Of a stretch of 64,000 nt of DNA, positions 8,336-16,620 are shown one piece after another. Made by a program: the position numbers and the translations under genes. Within the stretch, counting starts at the first letter, position 1; every line of letters starts with the position of its first letter. Location of the stretch: NCBI GenBank assembly GCA_047602055.1, contig JASGIG010000001.1, forward strand, positions 4,464,001 through 4,528,000, given 5' to 3'. Source of the DNA: JAODBQ01 sp047602055 (GTDB lineage Bacteria > Actinomycetota > Acidimicrobiia > Acidimicrobiales > Ilumatobacteraceae). Under the pieces are notes generated by a model. That model saw only the letters and a list, made by a program, of their open reading frames with translations. It searched no databases and was not told the DNA's origin.

Positions 8336-9406
8336 TCACAGACGCGGCAGGACGTGCTCGGCGACGTCGCGCAGCACCTGCTCCTTCGTGTCCAGCGACG
8401 GCATGATCACGACCTGGCCGAGGCCGGCCTCGCCGAGCGCGCCCAGCCGGTCCACCAGCGCGTCGGCGGTGCCGATCAGGCAGCTGGTCGTGAGCAGCTC
8501 CGGGGTGAGGAAGCGCTCCTCCTCCGGCAGCACCCAGCAGCAGTGGCCGGCGTGGATGCGCAGGTGGCGGCGCTCCTCGGGCACCTCCTCGACCATCGCC
8601 ACGTAGTCGCTCCAGACGTCGGCGACGTGCGCCGGCGGGCGACGGCCGTACTGGCGCCACTGCTCGTACACGTAGTGCAGCGCGGAGATCGCCATCGCCC
8701 CCGCCTGCTCCTTGACCCGGTCGCTGTCGACGGCTTCGCCGGGGTGCAGCACGACCATCGTCGTCAGCGTCGACATGCCGTAGTTCGACGGATCGAGCTG
8801 CCGCCCGGCGGCCTCGCCCGCCGAGGCGACGCGCGACCACGCGGCGCGCACCCCGTCGACGGTGGGCGGCACGGACGTGATCAGGCCGTCGCCGTGGCGG
8901 GCCGCGAGCGCCATCGCCTTGGGGCCGAACGCCGAGACGTGGATCGGGATCCGCGGCTGGAAGGCGACGAACCCGGCGTCGGGCATCTGGTGCCGCGTCG
9001 GCGCCTCGGCGCCTCGCCACCGCACGACGGCCTCCTCGCCGTCGAGGAGCGGACGCAGGGTGGCGAGGTACTCGCCGAACTCGGCGACGCCGATCGGCTT
9101 GTGGCCCATGATCCGCATCGCCGTGTTGCCCGAGCCGATGCCGCAGAACACCCGACCGGGGGCAATGCGGTTGATCGTCGCGTGGGCGGCGGCGGTGACG
9201 GTCGCCGGGCGCGAGCCGGCCACGGCGACACCCGTGCCGATGCCGATGCGCGACGTGCGCTCGGCCAGCAGCGCCATCACCGCATAGCAGTCCGACCAGA
9301 GCATCTGGCTGTCTGCCACCCAGAGCGCCTTGAAGCCCAGTTCCTCGGCGAGCACGCCGTAGTCGATGTCGCCGATGTCCGCAGCGACGCACACCCCGAT
9401 GTCCAT
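8336..9406 (-). CDS. LLM class (luciferase-like) flavin/F420-dependent oxidoreductase
   Basis: 356 residues. TIM-barrel luciferase-like monooxygenase: LAEELGFKALWVADSQMLWSDCY near the N-terminus, SRIGIGTGVAV, NRIAPGRVFCGIGSGNTAM and GGTAD-like LIGTADALVDRLGALGEAGLGQVVI at the C-terminus. These features match the F420-dependent methylenetetrahydromethanopterin-reductase-like branch common in actinobacteria. The frame is open to 9517, but the ATG at 9406 has AAGGGGGG at the right distance and starts on the first beta-strand (MDIGVCVAADIG). It stands alone upstream of tetR in the same direction, separated by the inverted-repeat region. Substrate unknown; F420 versus FMN cannot be decided. Confidence 0.87.
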   Translation of the reverse strand: MDIGVCVAADIGDIDYGVLAEELGFKALWVADSQMLWSDCYAVMALLAERTSRIGIGTGVAVAGSRPATVTAAAHATINRIAPGRVFCGIGSGNTAMRIMGHKPIGVAEFGEYLATLRPLLDGEEAVVRWRGAEAPTRHQMPDAGFVAFQPRIPIHVSAFGPKAMALAARHGDGLITSVPPTVDGVRAAWSRVASAGEAAGRQLDPSNYGMSTLTTMVVLHPGEAVDSDRVKEQAGAMAISALHYVYEQWRQYGRRPPAHVADVWSDYVAMVEEVPEERRHLRIHAGHCCWVLPEEERFLTPELLTTSCLIGTADALVDRLGALGEAGLGQVVIMPSLDTKEQVLRDVAEHVLPRL

Positions 9407-9605
9407 CCCGTCGCCCCCCTTCGCCTGGCGGGTGTGCACGTCCCACCCGACGATCCACTTGTAGCAGGTGCTCGCTGTCGGCGTCACTGCCGTACCGGAC
9501 GAGCGCCACCGAGGCACCCGGCGACGATATGAGGGCGTCGACGGTCAGGGTGCTGGGCCAGGAGGACCTCGGCGACGCGCTGCTGGCTCGGGTGCAGGGC
9601 GGGGA

Positions 9606-9930
9606 CACTCGCTCGTCGTGATGTTCTGGATGATGGTCGGTCTCGTGCCGTTCACGATCGTCGTCCCGACGATCGCCGCGCTCGTCACCCACCGCCTCGG
9701 CGGCCGCTCGCGCAACCTGTGCCGCGCCGCGGTGTTCGTCCCGATGCTCGTCACCTCGGCCGTCACCGCGGCGATCTGGCGCTGGCTGTTGAGCTCGCCG
9801 GGGCGTACGGCGTGCTGATGCTGCGCCAGCACCTCAAGAGCTTCCCGGGCGGGCTGCTGGAGGCGGCCCGCCTCGACGGCAAGGACGCCTGGAGCACGCT
9901 GTGGCGGGTGATCGTCATCCAGGGTCGGCG
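9606..9930 (+). pseudogene. Remnant of sugar ABC transporter permeases (MalF-like joined to MalG-like)
   Basis: Two recognisable pieces lie in different frames. At 9606-9797 a MalF-like inner segment reads VVPTIAALVTHRLGGRSR and ends IWRWLLSS. At 9798-9930 a MalG-like segment carries the EAA loop (GLLEAARLDGKDAWSTLWRV). The C-terminus of the first and N-terminus of the second are missing, so a deletion has fused the two permease genes. Neither piece is a functional permease. The rest of the 590-base interval 9407-9996 shows no intact gene; a short frame at 9530 (VRVLGQEDLGDALLARV) could be another fragment but is not identified. Confidence 0.7.
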
Positions 9931-9996
9931 TTCAGGGCCTCGCCGTCTCCGAGCGCAGCCACTGGGGCCTGCGCGCCGGCCTCTGCGAGGAGCGCG

Positions 9997-10959
9997 TCAG
10001 CGGTTCTCGCCGGCGTCGGCGGCGACCACCGTCGGCGGACCGACGATCAGCGGATCGGGGGCGCCGACGAGGTCGTGGTCCTTGTCCGGGTAGTCGAGGC
10101 GATGCAGCACGAAGCGGATCGCCTCGACCCGCCCGCGCTTCTTGTCGTTGCTGCGCACCACCGTCCACGGCGCGTGATCGGTGTGGGTGGTGCGGAACAT
10201 CGCTTCCTTCGCCGCGGTGTAGTCGTCCCAGCGGTCCAGCGAGGCGAGGTCCATCGGGCTGAGCTTCCACTGGCGCACCGGGTCGATCCGCCGGATCGTG
10301 AATCGGGCGATCTGCTCGCGCCGCGACACCGAGAACCACAGCTTGACGAGCGTCGTACCCGAGCGGGTCAGCATCTCCTCGAACTGGGGCACCTCGCGCA
10401 GGAACTCGTCGTACTGCTCGTCGGTGCAGAAGCCCATGACCCGCTCGACGCCGGCGCGGTTGTACCAGGAGCGGTCGAACAGGACGATCTCGCCGCGGGT
10501 CGGCAGGTGCTGCACGTAGCGCTGGAAGTACCACTGGCCCTGCTCGCGCTCGCTCGGCACGCCCAGCGCGACGACGTTCGTGCCGCGCGGGTTGAGGTGC
10601 TCCATGAACCGCTTGATCGTGCCGCCCTTGCCAGCCGCGTCGCGGCCCTCGAAGACGACCACCAGCTTCTGGCCGGTGGAGCGGATCCAGGCCTGCGCCT
10701 TGAGCAGCTCGATCTGCAGGAGGCGCTTGGTGGTCTCGTACTCGGACCGGTCCATCCGCCGGTCGTACGGATACCCCTCCCGCCACGTCTCGATCGGCAG
10801 GCCCTCCGGCCCGAGCAGCACCGGGTCGTCGATCTCGTCCCAGGTGTTCGTCGCCGACAGCCCGTGAGCCAGCAGCTCCTCGGTCGACAGGTCCTGCAGG
10901 GCATCGATGATGTCCGACAGATCGACCACCGTCTCCAGATCGACCAACCGCTCAGTCAT
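9997..10959 (-). CDS. ppk2: Polyphosphate kinase 2 (PPK2) family protein
   Basis: 320 residues. PPK2 class I architecture: Walker A FEGRDAAGKGG (residues 103-113), lid/Walker B region with FDRSWYNRAGVE, and the downstream WKLSPMDLASLDRWDDYT and NDKKRGR motifs. It uses polyphosphate to phosphorylate nucleoside diphosphates (or the reverse), working in the cytoplasm. The ATG at 10959 is preceded by CAGGAGCG; the longer frame to 11064 lacks family similarity. It is monocistronic as far as can be seen. Confidence 0.93.
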   Translation of the reverse strand: MTERLVDLETVVDLSDIIDALQDLSTEELLAHGLSATNTWDEIDDPVLLGPEGLPIETWREGYPYDRRMDRSEYETTKRLLQIELLKAQAWIRSTGQKLVVVFEGRDAAGKGGTIKRFMEHLNPRGTNVVALGVPSEREQGQWYFQRYVQHLPTRGEIVLFDRSWYNRAGVERVMGFCTDEQYDEFLREVPQFEEMLTRSGTTLVKLWFSVSRREQIARFTIRRIDPVRQWKLSPMDLASLDRWDDYTAAKEAMFRTTHTDHAPWTVVRSNDKKRGRVEAIRFVLHRLDYPDKDHDLVGAPDPLIVGPPTVVAADAGENR

Positions 10960-11060
10960 CCTCGCTCCTGCACGCCGTGAACATTCCGGCAGTCTGCCCG
11001 CGGCAGATGTCCACGAGGAACACGGCGGGTGAACGGCCCGTGCCCGAGCGGACCCAGCGA

Positions 11061-11886
11061 TCACAAGGCGACGCCATGGTCACGAAGCAGGTCGTTGAGC
11101 GCGGCCTTGTCGTGCCGCTGCCCCTCCTTCAACCGCTTGATGATCGAGCGCGCACGGAAGACCGAACGTGCCTCCGGGGAAGTCTCGGGGCCGCGTCGCG
11201 TTGATCACCAGTGACCATGCCGGCACCACGCCGCGGCTGACCTCGAGCCCGGTCTCGGCGTCGATCACCGGAACGGACGGATTCAAGATGACGCCCGCGC
11301 CGAGCATCGCACCACGACCGACACGAGCACCCTCGGTGATCATCGAACGACTTCCGACGAACGCATCGTCCTCGATGACGACGGGCGCCGCCTGTGGCGG
11401 TTCGAGGACGCCACCCAGCCCGACACCACCGGAGATGTGGACGTTCCGCCCGACCTGTGCGCACGAACCGACCGTCGCCCAGGTGTCGACCATCGAGCCG
11501 GCACCGACGCGTGCGCCGATGTTCACGAAGCACGGCATCAACACGCACCCCGGTTCGACATGGGCTCCCCAGCGGACGATCGAACCTGGCACGGCCCGAA
11601 CACCCCTGGCGCCGAGCCCGCTCGCCAGTGGCACGCGATCGCGATGCTGGAACGGGCCGACCTGGCTGACCGAGTCGTCTGCCGCCACGAAGTACAGCAG
11701 GATCGCCCGTTTCAACCACTCGTGGACGATCACCTCGTCGTCGACGACGTCGGCGACTCGGCAGGATCCGTCGTCCAGGAGCTCGATCGCCTCGACCGCG
11801 GCGGCGCGTATCTCGGCGCGGTCCGTCGCTGGATCGGTGCGCCGCGTCCACAGGTCGTCGATTCGCTGCTGAACGCTCGCTGTCAC
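11061..11886 (-). CDS. dapD: Tetrahydrodipicolinate N-succinyltransferase, frameshifted near the 3' end
   Basis: About 275 residues when a one-base insertion near 11145 is allowed for. The N-terminal helical domain is followed by left-handed beta-helix hexapeptide repeats (GARVGAGSMVDTWATVGSCAQVG, HISGGVGLGGVLEPPQ) of the DapD family, which succinylates tetrahydrodipicolinate in the lysine/meso-diaminopimelate pathway. The frame reads TFGLPCAL then diverges; shifted by one base it resumes IIKRLKEGQRHDKAALNDLL and ends RDHGVAL at 11061, matching the family's C-terminus (VKRV...SINELLRD). The uncorrected frame stops at 11080. Start GTG 11886. Since the enzyme is normally essential, an assembly error is likely. 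Confidence 0.88.
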
Positions 11887-12218
11887 GCGCCAACGGTATG
11901 CACCGTGAAACGGACGTGTCGTGTTCGCGCTCCCTGGGGAGCGTCGGGCCAGCTCACCACGCGACAGCGCCCGGGCAGATGTCAATCTCACGCCCAGCCG
12001 TCGAGCCTGACCTGCGCCTCACCCGTGCCGACCGCGAGGCTGACCGGACCGAGGCGTGCCGGGGCGGCCGGCGCGAACCTTCCGCAGTCTCGCAACCCGC
12101 AACTGGCCGCCGCTCACGACGGCGCTGACCGACGCGTTCGGTTGGGTCGAGTTTCTCACCGCCACCGAACGCCGATTCGACGTCACAAGTCAGGAACGCC
12201 GACCAATCTGTCCTATCG
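11887..12218. other. Intergenic, nothing recognised
   Basis: 332 bases between dapD and the ComB-like gene. No frame on either strand shows family-like sequence or a plausible start with a Shine-Dalgarno. One plus-strand stretch around 12065-12200 is locally protein-like (TALTDAFGWVEFLTATERRF) but too short to identify. It may be a degraded gene. Confidence 0.4.
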
Positions 12219-12899
12219 CTACCGATGCAGACGCAGCGTCAGGCCTCTCCGTCCTTCGATCGCCTGCATCGCGAAGTCGAATCGGTCGACCTCCAAGCAC
12301 ATCGGTACATCTTCGGACGTCACGCCGGCGTACCCCCTCGCGACTCCTTCGGCGAGATCACGTGCAGCCTCCGACACCGCGGCTCGTTCGATGAACCTCT
12401 CCGCACTCACGTCCACCTCGTCGACGCGGGCGCCGATGAGCTCAGCGCACGCCAGATCCTCGTCAGCGCCGTGACCGCCGGACACGACGAAGCTCACGTC
12501 GTCACGCCCGAGCTCCTGCAGCACTCGCGCCGTGGCGGATGCACAGACGAAGCTGGCACACAGCAACAGATCCGCGCGCCTTGCCGCGACAGCAGCGCGC
12601 GTGCCGGCCGTGGTCCGCTGCACGATCACGCGGTCCCGAACATCGAGGTCGAGCAGTTGACGAGGCGAGTTGTGGAGGTCGAATCGATGATCTGGCGCTC
12701 CGTCCTTGAACAACAGCGAGCCCGGAATCGTCGAGGCCTGCCCGACCGCCTCCTCGATGTCGTCGACCAACAGCAACTCCACTGCCCCGAGATGCAACGC
12801 CCACGCGGCGACCGTGAAGGCCCTCATGACGTCGACGACGACGGCGACTCCGCCACGGAGAGCACTCGCCTCGTCGCCGTCCAGAACCCTGAGCTGCAT
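12219..12899 (-). CDS. ComB-like 2-phosphosulfolactate phosphatase family protein
   Basis: 226 residues. The conserved ComB motif VVVDVMRAFT lies near residue 20, followed by HNSPRQL, the QRTTAGTRA loop and SFVCASATARVL. ComB removes phosphate from 2-phosphosulfolactate in coenzyme M synthesis, but many actinobacterial members have no coenzyme M pathway and their substrate is unsettled. No coenzyme M genes lie nearby. The start at ATG 12899 fits family length. It is divergent from the kinase-like gene at 13008. Confidence 0.85.
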   Translation of the reverse strand: MQLRVLDGDEASALRGGVAVVVDVMRAFTVAAWALHLGAVELLLVDDIEEAVGQASTIPGSLLFKDGAPDHRFDLHNSPRQLLDLDVRDRVIVQRTTAGTRAAVAARRADLLLCASFVCASATARVLQELGRDDVSFVVSGGHGADEDLACAELIGARVDEVDVSAERFIERAAVSEAARDLAEGVARGYAGVTSEDVPMCLEVDRFDFAMQAIEGRRGLTLRLHR

Positions 12900-13007
12900 C
12901 CGTCGAGCATGTCAGAAGCAAGACGAACTGCCCGCTGAAGCGATCGCGACCACGTCGTGTGGGCCGGTGTCCGAAATGACCTCGACGGCTCGGGCTACGT
13001 TCGACCG

Positions 13008-13529
13008 GTGTCGGTACGCGTGCTGCTGATCACCGGAACCGTGGGGGTCGGCAAGAGCACCATCGCCGCGGCGATCAACGACGTCCTTGCCGAGCGGCGC
13101 ATCCCGAACGCAGCGGTCGACCTCGACTCGCTCGTGTGGCAGTGGCCGCCCGACAGCCCGTGGAACCACCGGCTCATGCTCGACAACCTCGCCGCGATCT
13201 GGCCGAACTTCGCCGCTCGTGGCGTCACCCACCTCGTGCTGGCCCGTGTGCTCGAAGACCGCGCCGAGCTCGACGACTACCGCACGGTGATCCCGGGCGC
13301 CGAGATCACCGTGTGTCGCCTCGTCGCCGACGAGGTCCTCCGAGTCGATCGCCTCCTCGCTCGGATGCCGCCCGGCCCGTCGCGCGACTGGCATCTTGCA
13401 CGGACCGTCGAGCTCGACCGCGCGCTCGATCAGGTTGCCGTCGCGGACCTGACCGTTCGCAACGACGCCCGCGACATCGCCGACGTCGCACTCGAGATCC
13501 TCGCCGCGATCGGCTGGATCACGTCGTGA
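13008..13529 (+). CDS. P-loop nucleotide-kinase-like protein
   Basis: 173 residues from GTG 13008. Walker A GTVGVGKST occurs within the first 15 residues, then DLDSLVWQWP as in adenylylsulfate or gluconate kinase-like folds, and an alpha/beta core. A GTG start here puts the P-loop strand (VRVLLITG) at the N-terminus; the frame opens 17 codons earlier but without similarity. The stop overlaps the next gene's GTG by 4 bases, so the two are coupled. Substrate unknown; antibiotic or small-molecule phosphorylation is possible but unsupported. Confidence 0.75.
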   Translation: MSVRVLLITGTVGVGKSTIAAAINDVLAERRIPNAAVDLDSLVWQWPPDSPWNHRLMLDNLAAIWPNFAARGVTHLVLARVLEDRAELDDYRTVIPGAEITVCRLVADEVLRVDRLLARMPPGPSRDWHLARTVELDRALDQVAVADLTVRNDARDIADVALEILAAIGWITS

Positions 13530-14071
13530 CGACGACCGAGGGATCGCCGCCAGACGATCGACGCGTCGACCTCGTCCCCGTCGACACGGAGCGAACGAAG
13601 ATGCGCCTGCTCGACGAGTCCGACGTCGATGCCGTCCACGCGATCCTCGGTGACGAGGCCACGACTGCCGACGTGTCGTTCGGGCAACCCAGTCGTGAGG
13701 CATCCGCGGCATGGGTGTCGCGCCGGCTGGCGCAGCAGCGCACGTTCGGCGTCAGCATGTGGGCGGTCGAGCTGCGCTCGACGAGCGAGCTGATCGCGCT
13801 GTGCGGATTCTTCCCCGTTCGGCCGGGCGAGGTCGAGCTCGGCTACGTCGTCAGCGCCGACCATTGGGGCCAGGGGTACGCGACCGAGGTCGTGCGTGCG
13901 GCGCTCGGCGTCGCCGCAGCTGCCGAGCAGCGGGTGATCGCAACGATCCGTTCGACGAACCGACGATCCATCGGTGTCGCGCGCAGGGTCGGCCTCGTCG
14001 AGACGGGCAGCGTCGACGACGACCGCGGCCGACTGTTGGTCTTCACCGCGGTCGCTCCGAACTCGAGGTGA
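13526..14071 (+). CDS. GNAT family N-acetyltransferase (RimJ/RimL-like)
   Basis: 181 residues. The core GNAT motif GYVVSADHWGQGYATEVVRAAL contains the acetyl-CoA pyrophosphate loop (Q/R-x-x-G-x-G/A), followed by NRRSIGVARRVGLVETG, the usual beta6-beta7 region. RimJ/RimL-type enzymes acetylate protein N-termini or antibiotics. Translation is coupled to the upstream kinase-like gene through a GTGA overlap. The two genes together may act on one small-molecule substrate, but that is inference. Confidence 0.87.
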   Translation: MTTTEGSPPDDRRVDLVPVDTERTKMRLLDESDVDAVHAILGDEATTADVSFGQPSREASAAWVSRRLAQQRTFGVSMWAVELRSTSELIALCGFFPVRPGEVELGYVVSADHWGQGYATEVVRAALGVAAAAEQRVIATIRSTNRRSIGVARRVGLVETGSVDDDRGRLLVFTAVAPNSR

Positions 14072-14079
14072 ACGAGCGA

Positions 14080-14703
14080 TCAGCCAGCAAGCACCGGCCG
14101 CAGCCAGGCGACTGCGTCGACCAGGTCCAGCCGACGGGATGGCCAGAGGCCGTCGACGACGATTCGTTCGGCGGCAGCGGCATCGGGCGGAGCATGGCGA
14201 CGGTGCGCCGCCATCGACGCGCCGTCACGGTCGAGCGCGCAGAGGATCGCGAGTGGCAGCACCGTCGCGAAGCGAGCCCACACGTTGTGCTCCGGACCGC
14301 GCATCGTCGGATGCCGCCGGCGCGCGTGATCGTTGACGTCTGCCAACCGGTCGAGTCCCTCGCACAGCGCGTCACGCCCGAGGAATCGAACGGTGCCGAC
14401 CCCCGGCATCACCGTTGCGCTCCGGCAGAGCAGGCACGGCTCCAAGCTGGTGAAGAGCGTGCAGCTCTCGTACGACCCCAACGGCAGCTGGGCGAGCACG
14501 TCCATCTCGGCGTGAGCGAGCGCCGTGTTGCGGAGGCGGCCGGGCGGACCGTCGAGCTCACCGATCCGATTGCGTCCCTCGGCGATCACAGCCCCTACCC
14601 CGTCGACGAGCACTGCGCCGATCGGAAGTGACCGTGCTCGATAGGCCTCCCAAGCGAGCTCCAACGCGCGCCACATCGGTCCCGCCAGCTTCACGTCCCC
14701 CAT
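14080..14703 (-). CDS. Cytidine/deoxycytidylate deaminase family protein
   Basis: 207 residues. Zinc deaminase motifs are intact: HAE (LAHAEMDVL) with the catalytic Glu, and PCxxC (EPCLLCRSA) binding zinc. The remaining C-terminal 90 residues (from about ARRRHPTM) are longer than in tRNA adenosine or guanine deaminases. It therefore resembles stand-alone nucleoside deaminases of unknown substrate. It converges with the GNAT gene with an 8-base gap. ATG 14703 was chosen because the fold starts there; a GTG six codons upstream is possible. Confidence 0.83.
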   Translation of the reverse strand: MGDVKLAGPMWRALELAWEAYRARSLPIGAVLVDGVGAVIAEGRNRIGELDGPPGRLRNTALAHAEMDVLAQLPLGSYESCTLFTSLEPCLLCRSATVMPGVGTVRFLGRDALCEGLDRLADVNDHARRRHPTMRGPEHNVWARFATVLPLAILCALDRDGASMAAHRRHAPPDAAAAERIVVDGLWPSRRLDLVDAVAWLRPVLAG

Positions 14704-14906
14704 CCCCGTGACCGTACCCACGATCAGCGTCTCGGTGCGTGGAGAAGCGTCGAGATGCCGGCCACCGTGGAACGCCAGCCGTTCGCGATCGGCCGCGACG
14801 TTCGGGAGCACTCCCCGTGGAGTGCGCCCGCCTCCCGGACGATTCCCTCTCCGAGACACGTTCGATCCGACGGTGGTGCGCCCCGTCATCGGGTGAGCGT
14901 CGGCGG

Positions 14907-15611
14907 TCAGCTCAATCGCGATCGAAGTTCGACGACCGAGGCGAGCCGGCGCGGCTCGGGGACGCTGGGATCGTCGGCGGTGACGAGGAAGCAGTCCATG
15001 CCAATCGCTGCCGGTGACTGGTAGTCGGCTTCGAAGGAGTCGCCGACGAACACCGCGGACGATGCGTCGATCTGCAGCGCGTCGAGCGTGTCGAGATAGA
15101 TGGCCGGGTCGGGCTTGCGGCGGCCGTGCACGACGGAGAGCGTGACGACATCGAAGCAGTCGTGGATGCCGAAGTCCGCGAGCATCGCCGGGACCATGTT
15201 CGGGTCGTGCGTGTTCGACACGATGCCGAGCCGGAAGCGGCCGGACAGCTCGCGGACGACCTCGACCATGCCGTCGACGGGGCGGACGTGGCACTGCCAC
15301 TCGTCGACGAACGAGACACCGAGGCCGTGGAGGTCGGCAGCGGTCGCATCGAGACCGGTCGCCCGCGCGAACGCACTCGCCGCGTCGGTCATGGAGAACT
15401 CCTCATGAGTCCGGTTGCTGATGTCCTCCAGCTCCGCGGACGCAGCGTCCCACTCGGCCACGAACCTGGCGTGGTCGAACAGGTAACCGAGCCCTGCGGC
15501 GCGTGCGTAGGTGGCGGGATAGCCGAGCAGGCTCCGGTCCGGCTGGTACGTCACCAGCGTCCCGAAGAAGTCGAACAGCACCGCCCGCTGGCGCTCATCG
15601 TCCTCTGCCAC
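14907..15611 (-). CDS. HAD superfamily hydrolase (haloacid dehalogenase-like phosphatase)
   Basis: 234 residues from GTG 15611. Motif I FDFFGTL near the N-terminus supplies the nucleophilic Asp; motif II is GIVSNTH, motif III the Lys in GRRKPDP, and motif IV VFVGDSFEADY. The helical cap lies between motifs I and II. It is probably a small phosphatase. The frame continues to a GTG at 15677, 18 bases after the upstream GNAT gene; that longer start would add 22 residues without similarity, so it is less likely but not excluded. Confidence 0.87.
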   Translation of the reverse strand: MAEDDERQRAVLFDFFGTLVTYQPDRSLLGYPATYARAAGLGYLFDHARFVAEWDAASAELEDISNRTHEEFSMTDAASAFARATGLDATAADLHGLGVSFVDEWQCHVRPVDGMVEVVRELSGRFRLGIVSNTHDPNMVPAMLADFGIHDCFDVVTLSVVHGRRKPDPAIYLDTLDALQIDASSAVFVGDSFEADYQSPAAIGMDCFLVTADDPSVPEPRRLASVVELRSRLS

Positions 15612-15695
15612 GGAGTCACCGTACGTGTCGACGCTCGACCACCGTGGAGCACTTGGCATGTTGCGCTCAGCGATCACGCCTGCGTCGCCCGGCGT

Positions 15696-16124
15696 TCAGG
15701 CGTCGCCCGGGTCGAGGAGCAGCGACCAGCGTCCGTCGGACTTGTCTCGGACCAGTCCGCGTGCTTCCCAGAAGGCGATGGCACCGACGTTGCCCTTGTC
15801 GATCATCGCGTCGATCCGGGTGGCGCCCAGTCGACGAGCACGATCGATGGCGTGGTCGACGAGCGCGGTGGCGATGCCGCTGCGCCGGTGCGCGGGCTCG
15901 ACGGCCAGGCGGTACACGTGGCAGCGCCAGCCGTCGAACCCGACGATGATCGCACCACGGATCTCGCCGTCGGTCGATGCGACGGCGATGGCTTCGGGAT
16001 CCCAGGCATGGAGACGGCGCACGTCGTCGAGACCGCCGGGCCGCTTCGACGGGCCACCGTGGCCGGCCCACAGCGCGGCGACGGCCTCCAGCTCCGCTGA
16101 CGTCGCGATGCGGATCTGCGTCAT
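15696..16124 (-). CDS. GNAT family N-acetyltransferase
   Basis: 142 residues. The acetyl-CoA loop is RLAVEPAHRRSGIATALV and the later IDAMIDKGNVGAIAFWEARGL matches beta-alpha segments of single-domain GNATs. Its ATG overlaps the stop of a decayed HAD gene (ATGA, 16121-16124), so it was once translated from a HAD-GNAT-HAD operon. Substrate unknown. Confidence 0.88.
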   Translation of the reverse strand: MTQIRIATSAELEAVAALWAGHGGPSKRPGGLDDVRRLHAWDPEAIAVASTDGEIRGAIIVGFDGWRCHVYRLAVEPAHRRSGIATALVDHAIDRARRLGATRIDAMIDKGNVGAIAFWEARGLVRDKSDGRWSLLLDPGDA

Positions 16125-16293
16125 CGAGACGCCAACGTGTCGAGCGCCGCGACGAGCTGGTGCATCGAGTCGATGACCGTCGTGTCGTCACCGGCCAACC
16201 GAGCTCCGAGATCAACCGCGCCTCCATCCGCACGGCGAGCCGTTCGCTGTCGACCAGCACCCCGTCACAATCGAAGATCACCAACTCGACCAC
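16121..16293 (-). pseudogene. HAD phosphatase with internal deletion
   Basis: From a GTG at 16293 the frame reads VVELVIFDCDGVLVDSERLA, the unmistakable N-terminus of a beta-phosphoglucomutase-like HAD protein, for about 35 residues. A different frame gives the C-terminus (VIDSMHQLVAALDTLASR, stop at 16121). Roughly 150 residues between them are missing, so this is a deletion remnant and not a sequencing indel. The C-terminal stop still overlaps the GNAT start. Confidence 0.75.
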
Positions 16294-16339
16294 GACGGCC
16301 CACGCTACGAGCATCATCGCGAGACGGTCCGGCGTGCCG

Positions 16340-16495
16340 CTGCCCGTTGACGTTCGGCAGAGCGTGGAACGCATCGACTCGATCGTCCGGTCGGCGCTCG
16401 GTGATCGTCCGGCGTCGACGTGCATCCACGGTTCGCTCGCGCTCGGTGGCTTCAACGCGCGGCGCAGCGATGTCGCCGACGTCCCTGTGGTACCT
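16340..16495 (+). pseudogene. Fragment of AadA-like aminoglycoside nucleotidyltransferase
   Basis: The frame reads VERIDSIVRSAL then STCIHGSLALGGFNARRSD, matching the N-terminal nucleotidyltransferase signature HGSLALGGFNPRxSD of the aminoglycoside adenylyltransferase family. It is cut off right after the first catalytic-Asp region; the second Asp and the C-terminal helical domain are absent. The remainder of 16294-16620 has no intact gene. Confidence 0.6.
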
Positions 16496-16620
16496 CGCCG
16501 ACGAGCTGCAGTTGGGCCGAGGCCGCCCACGGCTGCTGCCGTGCAGTTCATGCGTGCCGTGCGAGACGAGATCACCGCGGCGCTCACGAAGGAGCGGCGC
16601 GTCGAGACGACGATGACGCG

